DNA from: a bacterium UBP2_UBA5202
Lineage (GTDB): Bacteria; Edwardsbacteria; AC1; EtOH8
Length of the DNA stretch: 64,000 nucleotides
Direction of reading: 5' to 3'
NCBI GenBank assembly: GCA_002412795.1
Contig: DHVS01000041.1
Location: 1 to 64,000 of the forward strand
Shown here: positions 57,102 through 64,000 of the stretch, piece after piece
Layout of the letters: the number at the start of each line of letters is the position of its first letter
Numbering within the stretch: position 1 is the first letter of the stretch
The notes under the pieces: model-generated
The model's input: the letters and a program-made list of their open reading frames with translations, nothing else
The model's database searches: none
Told to the model about the DNA's origin: nothing
Program-made: the position numbers and the translations under genes

Positions 57102-57530
57102 ATGAAGATCAGAAAACTCACCATCAAAGACTACCCCGAGTTGATCCGGCTCTGGGACCGGGCCAGACTGCCGGCCAAGCCCAAAGGCCGCGACAGCAAG
57201 GCTCATATCGCCAAGGAGATGGCCTGCAACCCGGGCTTTTTCATCGGGGCCTTTGAAAAGGACATGATGGTCGGCACCATCATCGCCTCCCACGACGGCC
57301 GCAAGGGCTGGCTGAACCGGATCGCGGTGGATCCCGACTACCGCCGCCAGGGCCTGGCTAAAATACTGACCGTGGCCGGAGAAAAGGCATTAAGGAAACG
57401 CGGCATCAGGATATTCGGCCTGCTGATACACGAATACAACGCCGCTTCGCTGAAGCTGGCCCAAAAAATGGGATATAAGGTTCACAACGACATCCTGTAT
57501 CTGACCAAAAGAAACGGAGATCACATCTAA
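57102..57530 (+). CDS. GNAT-family N-acetyltransferase
   Basis: 142 residues from the ATG at 57102 (MKIRKLTIKDYPEL), with AAAGGA at the right distance; eight codons of upstream frame are repeat. The acetyl-CoA-binding motif A is WLNRIAVDPDYRRQGLAKIL (about 68-87), with the R/Q-x-x-G-x-G/A pattern. NAASLKLAQKMGYKV is the usual C-terminal motif B. The acceptor is unknown. Its stop codon directly abuts the ispD ATG. Confidence 0.9.
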   Translation: MKIRKLTIKDYPELIRLWDRARLPAKPKGRDSKAHIAKEMACNPGFFIGAFEKDMMVGTIIASHDGRKGWLNRIAVDPDYRRQGLAKILTVAGEKALRKRGIRIFGLLIHEYNAASLKLAQKMGYKVHNDILYLTKRNGDHI

Positions 57531-58205
57531 ATGGCCCATGTTTCGGTGATCATAGTGGCCGCCGGCAGCGGTGCAAGGCTGGGAGCCGTGGTCCCCAAGG
57601 CTTTCGTCAAGTTGAACGGAAAGCCTATGGTGGAGTATTCCCTCCAGGCCTTCCAGGAATGCAAAAACGTTGCGGAGATCATTCTGGTAAAACCAGTCTC
57701 CTATCAGATCAATGGCGTCAAGTATTTTGACAGATACCCGAAACTTTCGTCCATCATCTCCGGCGGCAAAGAACGGCTGGACTCGGTCCGGGCCGGATTG
57801 AACATGGTTTCCCCGGGTTACAAGGTCATCTTGATCCACGATGCCGCCCGGCCTATGGTCAGAACGGAGCAGATCACCGCAGTGGCCCGGGCCGCCGAAG
57901 AGTATGGGGCCGCCATTCTGGCCGCCCCGGTCACCGATACCATCAAACAGGTTAAAGCCGGCCGGATCACCGGCACGGTGGATCGCTCGCATTTATGGAA
58001 GGCCCAAACCCCGCAGGGATTTAAAATTCCGGTTTTGCAAAGATCCCATTTCAACCAAAAAAATATCCCCGCCACCGACGACAGTCAATTGGTGGAAATG
58101 TTCAACGGAAACGTTCATATCGTCCCCGGAGACGATTGTAACCTTAAAATAACAACCACCATAGACCTGGAGATCGCCTCATGGCTGCTAAAAAAGAAAA
58201 AATAA
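57531..58205 (+). CDS. ispD: 2-C-methyl-D-erythritol 4-phosphate cytidylyltransferase IspD
   Basis: A 224-residue IspD of the MEP isoprenoid pathway, transferring CMP to methylerythritol phosphate. The CTP-binding loop is IIVAAGSGARLGAVVPKAF (about 6-24) with the catalytic Arg and Lys; ISGGKERLDSVRAGL and ILIHDAARPMV are also typical. It overlaps ispF by 25 bp, so the two consecutive pathway enzymes are coupled. IspE is not in the window. Confidence 0.96.
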   Translation: MAHVSVIIVAAGSGARLGAVVPKAFVKLNGKPMVEYSLQAFQECKNVAEIILVKPVSYQINGVKYFDRYPKLSSIISGGKERLDSVRAGLNMVSPGYKVILIHDAARPMVRTEQITAVARAAEEYGAAILAAPVTDTIKQVKAGRITGTVDRSHLWKAQTPQGFKIPVLQRSHFNQKNIPATDDSQLVEMFNGNVHIVPGDDCNLKITTTIDLEIASWLLKKKK

Positions 58206-58678
58206 GAATCGGACTGGGCTACGATATCCACCGCCTGGTCAAGGGCCGCAAGCTGATCTTGGGCGGAGTGGATGTCCCGTACCCCAAGGGGCTTTTAGGC
58301 CACTCCGACGCCGACGCGCTGTGCCACGCCATAGCCGACAGCCTGCTGGGAGCGGCGGCCCTGGGCGACATCGGACAGCATTTCTCCAACACCGACAAGA
58401 GGTACAAGGACATATCCAGCCTGATATTATTAAAACATGTTCTCTTACTGATCCGAAAGGCAGGTTATACCATCCATAACATTGACTGCATGATCGCGGC
58501 CGAAGCTCCCAGGCTGGCTCCTTACATCAATGACATGCGCAAAAATATAGCCCTGGCCCTCAAACTGAAGATATCCCAGGTCTCGGTAAAAGCCACCACC
58601 AACGAAGGACTGGACGACATCGGAAAAAGCCGGGGCATCTGGTCCCAGGCGGTCTGCCTGCTGGAGTCTGGCCGATGA
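58181..58678 (+). CDS. ispF: 2-C-methyl-D-erythritol 2,4-cyclodiphosphate synthase IspF
   Basis: A 165-residue IspF, making the cyclic diphosphate intermediate of the MEP pathway. The metal ligands are D15 and H17 (GYDIHRL) and the histidine of LLGHSDADAL; the hallmark LGDIGQHF and the C-terminal KATTNEGLDDIGKSRGI are present. It may instead start a few codons later than MAAKKEKIRI. It overlaps ispD by 25 bp and the DedA gene by 4 bp. Confidence 0.96.
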   Translation: MAAKKEKIRIGLGYDIHRLVKGRKLILGGVDVPYPKGLLGHSDADALCHAIADSLLGAAALGDIGQHFSNTDKRYKDISSLILLKHVLLLIRKAGYTIHNIDCMIAAEAPRLAPYINDMRKNIALALKLKISQVSVKATTNEGLDDIGKSRGIWSQAVCLLESGR

Positions 58679-59265
58679 GCATGGAACAGATGGCCCATGC
58701 GATGGCCTCCCAGGGCGGCTGGTGGGCATATCTGACCATTTTTACGGCCACCTTTCTGGAAGGCGTTTTTCCCCCCGCCCCCAGCGATGTGGTGGTAATA
58801 TTTTGCGCCATACTGGTGGGCCAGAACCAGCTGCACTGGCTTCCCGGATTTCTGGCGGCTTTTTTAGGGGGATCGCTGGGCGCCCTTTTGGTTTATTGGA
58901 TCGGGATCAAAAAAGGCCGGGACTATTTTCTTTCCCAGCCCCGCCCCTTTCTTTCGCCTTCAAGGTTGCTTTTGATGGAAGGCCATTTTGCCAGATACGG
59001 AAACCTGATCCTGGCCCTTAACCGGGCTGTGGTGGGCGGCCGTTCCTTGGGCTTTTTGATCGCCGGATTGACCGGTTATAGTTTTAAAAAGGTATTGCTA
59101 TACGGCCTGCCCGGCATCGCCCTGTGGTACGGTCTGCTGTTCTGCCTGGGTATTTTCTTCGGCGCCCAGGCCAAGCATTTGGTCAACATTATAATAATCG
59201 TGGTGATGTCCCTGCTGGCTTTGAGCCTGGTCTCGGCCCTGGTCACCAAAAAACTGATGAAGTAA
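58675..59265 (+). CDS. DedA/SNARE-associated family membrane protein
   Basis: A 196-residue DedA protein, overlapping ispF by 4 bp (ATGA). The family's first re-entrant motif is FLEGVFPPAPSDVVVIFCAI (about 24-43) and the second region is FARYGNLILALNRAVVGGRSLGFLIAGL (about 103-130), where relatives carry a functional F-x-x-R-x-x-P-x-x-R. Here it is L-N-R-A-V-V-G-G-R, so the first arginine, the G and the last arginine are kept. DedA proteins act as lipid-carrier flippases; undecaprenyl phosphate recycling is plausible here, next to isoprenoid genes. Confidence 0.9.
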   Translation: MSMEQMAHAMASQGGWWAYLTIFTATFLEGVFPPAPSDVVVIFCAILVGQNQLHWLPGFLAAFLGGSLGALLVYWIGIKKGRDYFLSQPRPFLSPSRLLLMEGHFARYGNLILALNRAVVGGRSLGFLIAGLTGYSFKKVLLYGLPGIALWYGLLFCLGIFFGAQAKHLVNIIIIVVMSLLALSLVSALVTKKLMK

Positions 59266-59290
59266 CGCCCTGCTGCCGGCTAATTATAAA

Positions 59291-59320
59291 AAAACCCTCC
59301 CGCATGACGGGAGGGTTTTT
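59291..59320. terminator. bidirectional terminator between DedA and HU genes
   Basis: AAAACCCTCCCG (59291-59302) pairs with CGGGAGGGTTTT (59308-59319), loop 5 nt, with A/T runs on both sides. It would end both the plus-strand isp-dedA run and the minus-strand HU transcript. Confidence 0.9.
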
Positions 59321-59332
59321 GCTTTGGAGAAA

Positions 59333-59602
59333 TTATTTCACAGTATCCTTTAGTTCCTTGCCGGCCTTGAAAGCCGGGACCTTCTTGGCAGCGATCTTGA
59401 TCTCTTTGCCGGTCTGGGGATTGCGTCCGATTCTGGCCTTTCTTTTCTTGACCGAGAAGGTTCCGAATCCCACCAAAGTTACCGTGTCGCCCTTCTTCAA
59501 AGCTTTGGCGATGGCATCAAACACGGCGCTGACGGCCTTGGCTGCCTCGACCTTGGTGCAAGTATCTTTTGCGACAATCTCGATTAACTCCGATTTATTC
59601 AT
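59333..59602 (-). CDS. HU-family DNA-binding protein
   Basis: An 89-residue HU/IHF-type nucleoid protein. It starts MNKSELIEIVAK and carries the DNA-arm consensus GFGTFSVKKRKARIGRNPQTG (about 46-66) with the intercalating proline. It is probably an HU homodimer; IHF-specific residues are not evident. It has a textbook promoter (59662-59690), an AGGAGG ribosome site and a strong terminator, fitting high expression. Confidence 0.96.
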   Translation of the reverse strand: MNKSELIEIVAKDTCTKVEAAKAVSAVFDAIAKALKKGDTVTLVGFGTFSVKKRKARIGRNPQTGKEIKIAAKKVPAFKAGKELKDTVK

Positions 59603-59661
59603 TACTGATATCCCTCCTTTCGCTTTATAAAATTAGAACTGTTGTTTTCATTAACGCTATT

Positions 59662-59690
59662 AGTATAGCATTTACGCCATTTCCCGTCAA
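59662..59690 (-). promoter_or_regulatory. promoter of the HU gene
   Basis: On the minus strand TTGACG (59685-59690), 17-bp spacer, TATACT (59662-59667). The leader of about 50 nt ends in AGGAGG. Confidence 0.85.
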
Positions 59691-59717
59691 GACTTTTTTT
59701 AAAATATTTTAAATATT

Positions 59718-62090
59718 TTAAAACAGCGACACCGGGTCAATCTCCACGCTGATTTTGACGCCCGGAGGCAGCGGAAGCTCCACGCGACTTATCGCGGACT
59801 GCAAAGCCGAGGGCCGGGGGGCCTTGATCAGCAGCTGCCAGCGGTACCTCCCCTTGAGCCGGAACACCGGGGACGGAACAGGGCCCAGCAGTTCGGCCTC
59901 GCCTTTGAAGGTTTGCGCTTTTTGGGCCAGCATCCCGGCAAAGCTTGCCCCGGGCTGTTCCTGGCCGGCCGAAACCGTTATCAGGGCCAGATGCGAGAAA
60001 GGCGGGTAGCCGTGTTCCCTCCGGTCATTGATCTCCTGTTTCCAAAAGCCCTGGTAATCGTGATCTTTGGCCCAGGCCATTACCGGATTATCGGGGAGCC
60101 TGGTCTGGACCATCACCAGGCCCGGGTGCTCACCCCGTCCGGCCCGGCCGGCCATCTGGGTGACCAGCTGGAAGGCCCTTTCCTGCGACCTGAAATCGGG
60201 CAGGCCCAGTATGTCGTCTACGTTGATGATTCCCACCAGCGAGACCCCCGGAAAATCATGCCCCTTGGCTATCATCTGGGTCCCCAGCAGGATCATGGCT
60301 TCCTTGTTGTAAAAACTTTGCAGCAGGCGTTGGTGCGCCCCCTTGCGCCCGGTGGTATCGGCGTCCATCCGCAGCACTCCGGCTTTGGGGAACTTTTTCC
60401 CGAGTTCCTCTTCCAGCCCCTGAACCCCTTTGGCGTTGAATATGAATTCTCCCGAATGACAGGCCGGACAGGCATCCAATGGTTTGCGGGTATATCCGCA
60501 GTAATGGCAGAGCATCTTGGGCCCTTTAAGATGGTAGGTCAGGCTGATGCTGCAGTTGGGGCAGCTGATTATCTGCCCACAGCGCCGGCACTGGACATAG
60601 GGGGAAAAACCCCTTCGGTTTAAAAGCAACATTACCTGACTGTTTTGTCCCAAAGCATCTGCGATGGCCTGTTCCAGCGGGGCCGAAACAAGACCCGGAC
60701 CTGATAGCTGGGATTTCAGATCCACCAGTACCACCTGCGGCAGCTTTGTATTTCCCGCCCTTTTTTCCCAAGTGAACAACCGGAATTTTCCGGTCTCGGC
60801 CTTATGGAAGCTTTCCACTGAGGGCGTGGCCGAACCCAGAATCACCGAAGCCCCTTCGGACTTGGCCCGTACTATGGCCAGATCCCTAGCGTGATAATAT
60901 GGCCGGGCGTCAGATTGCTTGTACGAAGAGTCGTGTTCCTCGTCCACCACTATCAGGCCCAGGTCTTTTAGAGGGGCAAAGACCGCCGAACGGGTTCCCA
61001 CCACCACCCGCATTTTCCCCTGCCTTAACATTTCCCAGGCGTCCAGCCTTTCGCCCTGGCTCATTCCGCTGTGCCAAAGGGCCACCTGCCCCAGTTTTGA
61101 CTTGGTCCGGGAGATCATTTGGGAGGTCAGCCCTATCTCCGGCACCAGGATCAACACCGAGCGGCCCAGTTTGACAGCCTGCCGGGCCGCCTGAAGGTAA
61201 AGTTCTGTCTTGCCGCTTCCGGTAACGCCATGGATCAGGTTGACCCTGAATCTTTTTTGTTCCAGGTCCCGGCCTATCAGTTCCAAGGCCTGGGATTGTT
61301 CCACGGTCAGATCCGGTTCGGCTTTGGTTATTTCGGCATAGTTGGTCCGGGGCAGCCTGATATATTGGCGGATTTCCCAACGGGCCAACCCCTTTTTCAC
61401 TAAAGCGGCGGCCGCGGCCTGGTCATTTAAAAGCGCTTCCGGTGCTATTTCTTTTTCCCGGCTTAGTTTTTCCATCAACGACCGTTGTTTAATCGCCCGA
61501 ACCGGAAGCTCTCCCGTATCGTTGAAAACCAGCCACCTTTGCAGCTTGGCGACGACCGGTTTATGCCAGGCCAGCCTTCTTAACAGCGTTCCTTTGGCCG
61601 CCAGCAGGCTGATCACCGCTTTAATGCCGGGGCCAAAACGCTGAATGAGAAAATATTCTGCTGTCTCGCCCCGCTCCTTCAGCAGCTGCAGCAGGGCCAA
61701 GCCTTCCGTCTCAACATCATCGTTAACCGACCCTTCTCTGACGGAGATCAGCGCCTTTTGCCTGGCATCCAATCCCGGTGGCAGGGCAGCCCTGATAGCC
61801 TCGCCCCAGGCGCAGCCGTAATAAGAAGCGGCCCATCCTGTCAGTTCCAGCAGACGTTTGGTCATCACCGGTTCTTGATCCGGGGCTCCCAGTATGAACT
61901 TGGTTTTATGGCCGGTGGTTCCGGATAAGGCCACCACATAGCCCATCATCTCCCGGCTGCCCAGGGGCACCCGTACCCGCATCCCCGGGCAAACACGGTC
62001 AGCCAGATCTCCGGGAATCTCATATGTGAAGGGGCGGCTGCCCGGCAGGGGCAGGGCCACATCGGCGTATTTTAAATTAATACTTGACAA
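59718..62090 (-). CDS. priA: primosomal protein N' (replication restart helicase PriA)
   Basis: A 790-residue PriA, the helicase that reloads the replisome at stalled forks. The N-terminal 3'-DNA-binding domain (LPLPGSRPFTYEIP..., residues 13-100) is followed by Walker A HGVTGSGKTE (about 285-294) and DEEH in IVVDEEHDSSYKQ. A zinc-binding domain has paired cysteines (CRRCG, CPNC, CHYCG, CPACHSGE; about 500-540), and the C-terminal domain is complete. The start is a TTG at 62090 with no clear ribosome site; no in-frame ATG fits. Its start region overlaps the divergent promoter of the NHL gene. Confidence 0.95.
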   Translation of the reverse strand: MSSINLKYADVALPLPGSRPFTYEIPGDLADRVCPGMRVRVPLGSREMMGYVVALSGTTGHKTKFILGAPDQEPVMTKRLLELTGWAASYYGCAWGEAIRAALPPGLDARQKALISVREGSVNDDVETEGLALLQLLKERGETAEYFLIQRFGPGIKAVISLLAAKGTLLRRLAWHKPVVAKLQRWLVFNDTGELPVRAIKQRSLMEKLSREKEIAPEALLNDQAAAAALVKKGLARWEIRQYIRLPRTNYAEITKAEPDLTVEQSQALELIGRDLEQKRFRVNLIHGVTGSGKTELYLQAARQAVKLGRSVLILVPEIGLTSQMISRTKSKLGQVALWHSGMSQGERLDAWEMLRQGKMRVVVGTRSAVFAPLKDLGLIVVDEEHDSSYKQSDARPYYHARDLAIVRAKSEGASVILGSATPSVESFHKAETGKFRLFTWEKRAGNTKLPQVVLVDLKSQLSGPGLVSAPLEQAIADALGQNSQVMLLLNRRGFSPYVQCRRCGQIISCPNCSISLTYHLKGPKMLCHYCGYTRKPLDACPACHSGEFIFNAKGVQGLEEELGKKFPKAGVLRMDADTTGRKGAHQRLLQSFYNKEAMILLGTQMIAKGHDFPGVSLVGIINVDDILGLPDFRSQERAFQLVTQMAGRAGRGEHPGLVMVQTRLPDNPVMAWAKDHDYQGFWKQEINDRREHGYPPFSHLALITVSAGQEQPGASFAGMLAQKAQTFKGEAELLGPVPSPVFRLKGRYRWQLLIKAPRPSALQSAISRVELPLPPGVKISVEIDPVSLF

Positions 62091-62112
62091 AACAATGATT
62101 TTAATTTATGCT
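62084..62112 (+). promoter_or_regulatory. promoter of the NHL-repeat gene
   Basis: TTGACA (62084-62089), 17-bp spacer, TATGCT (62107-62112). The -10 box ends 8 bp before the ATG at 62121, so the transcript would have almost no leader. The -35 box overlaps the divergent priA start codon. Confidence 0.65.
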
Positions 62113-62120
62113 TGCTAGTG

Positions 62121-62993
62121 ATGGATAACCTGTTCAAATATTATTTAGCCCTGCTGCTTTTGCTGCCGGGCTGGGCCCGGGCCGATTTCGGGGACAATCC
62201 CGGCGAGTTCTCCTTTCCCTCCGGAGTGGCGCTGGACGGACAGGGACATATTTATGTAACGGAACTGGGCAATGACCGGATCCAAAAATTCAGCCCCGAG
62301 CTTGAGCCTCTGCAAAGCTGGGGCCGTTTCGGACAGGACTCGGCTGATTTTGACGACCCGGTCTCGCTGACCATTGCCCCCGACGGCAATATCTATACGG
62401 TGGACAGCGGCAACCGCCGGATACTGGTCTTCGATCAGGAAGGCGGCCTGTTGTACCAGCTGCCCCTGCCCGATTCATCCCGCTGCTACGGGATAGTAAT
62501 CGCCGCCAATGGCAACATTTACCTCAGCGACCAAGCGCAGGACATGATCTACATCTTAAACCCCGAAGGACTGCGGCTGGATAAGATCGGCCAGTCGGGC
62601 AGCCAGCCCGGCCAACTGCGCAAACCTAGGGGTCTGGCCTTTGACAGCCAAGGCCGTCTTTATGTAGTTGACACCGGGAATAACCGGATCTGCGTCTTTT
62701 CGCCCCTGGGCGAATATCTTTCCAGCTGGGGATCATACGGTGAAAATGAAGGGGAATTTGATTCGCCCTCCGGCATCGCCCTCAGCCCCAGCGGGCAGAT
62801 CTTCGTCACCGATTCGGGCAATGACCGTTTTCAGGAATTTTCGCTGGACGGGGTTTTTCAAAGCACCGGCGGCGGAATCGGCAACGAAGAAAATCAGTTC
62901 TACAATCCTCAGGGAATTACTCTGGACCAAAGCGGAAACCTGTATATCGTGGACTGCGACAACCACCGGATCCAGTCTTTCCCCACCCAATGA
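62121..62993 (+). CDS. secreted NHL-repeat (beta-propeller) protein
   Basis: 290 residues from the ATG at 62121; alternative starts 2-3 codons upstream exist. A signal peptide (about 1-20, ending GWARA) is followed by six NHL units, each with G-x-I/L-Y-V-x-D-x-G-N-x-R-I-x-x-F at about 45-residue intervals (for example DTGNNRICVF, DSGNDRFQEF and DCDNHRIQSF). The result is a six-bladed propeller exported to the periplasm or surface. The binding partner or ligand is unknown. It converges on lptE with only 4 bp between the stops. Confidence 0.88.
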   Translation: MDNLFKYYLALLLLLPGWARADFGDNPGEFSFPSGVALDGQGHIYVTELGNDRIQKFSPELEPLQSWGRFGQDSADFDDPVSLTIAPDGNIYTVDSGNRRILVFDQEGGLLYQLPLPDSSRCYGIVIAANGNIYLSDQAQDMIYILNPEGLRLDKIGQSGSQPGQLRKPRGLAFDSQGRLYVVDTGNNRICVFSPLGEYLSSWGSYGENEGEFDSPSGIALSPSGQIFVTDSGNDRFQEFSLDGVFQSTGGGIGNEENQFYNPQGITLDQSGNLYIVDCDNHRIQSFPTQ

Positions 62994-62997
62994 ACAG

Positions 62998-63501
62998 CTA
63001 CCAATTCTCAAAGGCCTGTCTGACGATCTCCTCGGCCAGCTTGTCCGAGGCTTTCCCGATCCCCGCGCTTTCATCTTCCTGATTCGGAAGATAGGTGCTC
63101 CAGGCGACCAAGGCAAGGTTCTCCCAGAGGACCTTGCCTTGGTCGTTCTTAACGGTCACCGCCGCCGTAATGGTGATCTTGTATTCCGATACCACTTCCT
63201 GGGCGCTGTATTTAAGAGGATCCCGGCTGTAGCTTTTAATCTCTATGGTCATCACCCCTTCGGACTTCTCGGGTTCAGCCAGTTTCACCGAACCGTCCCT
63301 GGTAATGGCGGTCATCACCGACTTGGTGATCAGATCAGGCAGCCGGTAATCCCCGGTGGCATTGGCGGCCACCGGGACCCCGATGGTTTTGAAAGGCAAC
63401 CGGCCGCTGTGAAAGGAGTAGCAGCCTGACAAGCTAAGCAGTAACAGCAACCCCGGCCAAAATAACAGGCCTCTGGGCGGCTTTTTTTCATTCCTTTGCA
63501 T
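62998..63501 (-). CDS. lptE: LptE-like LPS-assembly lipoprotein
   Basis: A 167-residue lipoprotein: signal peptide with lipobox LSGC (Cys about 27) followed by YSFHSGRLPFKTIGVPVAAN, the usual LptE opening. Then come the I-T-K/R-x-V-x-x-A-I-x-x-D-G-x-x-x-L block (about 58-75) and a conserved Y-S-R-D-P region. LptE plugs the LptD barrel that inserts LPS into the outer membrane. A perfect 15-bp hairpin is embedded in the coding sequence at 63105-63145. It follows the RNA methyltransferase gene with no gap. Confidence 0.83.
   Translation of the reverse strand: MQRNEKKPPRGLLFWPGLLLLLSLSGCYSFHSGRLPFKTIGVPVAANATGDYRLPDLITKSVMTAITRDGSVKLAEPEKSEGVMTIEIKSYSRDPLKYSAQEVVSEYKITITAAVTVKNDQGKVLWENLALVAWSTYLPNQEDESAGIGKASDKLAEEIVRQAFENW
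63105..63145. repeat. 15-bp perfect hairpin inside lptE
   Basis: CGACCAAGGCAAGGT (63105-63119) and its exact complement (63131-63145) flank an 11-nt loop. Both arms are coding (DQGKV and ALVAW of the product). It lies about 110 bp past the stop of the convergent NHL gene. Confidence 0.75.
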
Positions 63502-64000
63502 TTATCTCCTTTGCAATACTGCCAGGGTTTCTATGTGATAGGTCTGGGGGAACATATCGGCCAGATAAAGGCCGGATATCCGGTAATCCGCTTTCATGAT
63601 CTCTTTCAGGTCGCGGGCCAGGGTGGCCGGATCACAGGAAAGATAAGCTATCTTCAACGGTTTAAGAATGGAAAGCCTCTTGATCACTTCCGGCTTCAAC
63701 CCGCTGCGGGGCGGATCGCAGACCACCGCATCGGCCTGCTGCACTTTTTCCAAAAGCACTTCGGCCGGGCCGGCCATGAACTCGGCATTGGCAATCCCGT
63801 TCAGCTTGGCGCTGTCCCTGGCGTCATCCACCGCCTTGGTCGAAGACTCTATTCCCAGCACCTTGCCGGCCGCTGCAGCCAGCTGCAGGGAGATGGCTCC
63901 GGCCCCGCAATAAAGGTCAACCGCCTGCTGCTGGTTGTTCAACTGCAGTTCATCTTTTATCCGGCGGTACAACACTCCGGCCATCAGCTGGTTCACCTGC
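63502..64000 (-). CDS. 23S rRNA/tRNA (uracil-5-)-methyltransferase, C-terminal part (cut by window edge)
   Basis: The last 166 or so residues of a RlmD/RumA/TrmA-type SAM-dependent RNA m5U methyltransferase. The SAM motif VDLYCGAGAISLQLA (about 27-41), the DPPRSGLKPEVIKRL motif (about 96) and the catalytic cysteine in YLSCDPATLARDL (about 118) are complete. The remainder lies beyond 64000. The subfamily (RlmC, RlmD or RlmCD) cannot be told from this part. TrmFO at 45057 already covers tRNA U54, so an rRNA target is more likely. Confidence 0.93.
   Translation of the reverse strand, partial: QVNQLMAGVLYRRIKDELQLNNQQQAVDLYCGAGAISLQLAAAAGKVLGIESSTKAVDDARDSAKLNGIANAEFMAGPAEVLLEKVQQADAVVCDPPRSGLKPEVIKRLSILKPLKIAYLSCDPATLARDLKEIMKADYRISGLYLADMFPQTYHIETLAVLQRR

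Noticed and set aside
1..64000. tRNA, rRNA, tmRNA or 6S RNA genes
   Set aside because: Spacers were read on both strands for cloverleaf ends (CCA, GGTTCAAATCC) and for 16S/23S words; none was found. A covariance-model search would be more sensitive.

Overview
The window reads as one chromosomal segment of a Gram-negative, LPS-bearing, probably strictly anaerobic bacterium. Outer-membrane functions are everywhere: Mla-type lipid transport, an Omp85 protein with a lipoprotein signal next to TamB, a PorV-like barrel, TolC, LptE and three GT9 heptosyltransferase-like enzymes. Energy genes are a membrane-bound [NiFe] hydrogenase and an Rnf-like remnant; no oxygen-using enzyme is seen. The lipoprotein-type TamA (TamL), the PorV-like protein and the CheC-type chemotaxis set fit the FCB superphylum or a neighbouring candidate phylum. 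That placement is inference. No rRNA, tRNA, CRISPR array or intact insertion sequence was found.

Layout. 0.1-6.6 kb: a TPR scaffold and a cheW-cheY-cheA-cheC operon (minus). 6.8-15.7 kb: one long minus-strand run, mlaE-mlaF-mlaD-tetR-tolC-adaptor-RND pump, behind a consensus promoter whose -10 box abuts an 18-bp TetR-type palindrome. 15.7-22.3 kb: PorV-like protein, TamB and lipoprotein TamA. 22.6-25.3 kb: an M29-type peptidase, murA and a Trm112-family protein, with a strongly self-complementary spacer between the last two. 25.3-40.2 kb: a GT39 glycosyltransferase, then a group 4 [NiFe] hydrogenase cluster transcribed from a TTGACA-17-TAAAAT promoter. It has three antiporter-like subunits, NuoJ/K/A/B/C/H/I homologues, a catalytic subunit with intact Ni ligands, and its maturation protease. 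A 2.5-kb accessory island splits it. 40.2-50.9 kb: three GT9 enzymes, membrane and secreted proteins of unknown role, trmFO, a DTW protein, an outer-membrane protein and topA. 51.2-53.6 kb (plus): RnfE-, RnfA- and RnfB-like genes without RnfC, D or G; the two membrane subunits contain no cysteine. 54-59.3 kb (plus): PAP2 phosphatase, a second MlaD, radA, a GNAT enzyme, ispD, ispF and DedA. 59.3-64 kb: HU, priA, an NHL-repeat protein, lptE and the end of an RNA uracil methyltransferase gene.

Together the genes describe a fermentative or syntrophic life style with H2 cycling coupled to an ion gradient, and a heavy investment in building and maintaining the outer membrane. Promoters are close to the sigma-70 consensus and most of those found have 17-bp spacers.

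The spacers carry several families of short imperfect repeats. Many are built as inverted arms, each arm a doublet of an 8-10 bp word. Two are interrupted by other repeat-like sequence and some run in frame into coding sequence, which suggests that they move or spread. The observations most worth following up are the cysteine-free Rnf-like module, the complex I-shaped hydrogenase with its inserted island, and the overlapping mutually exclusive inverted repeats in front of murA.
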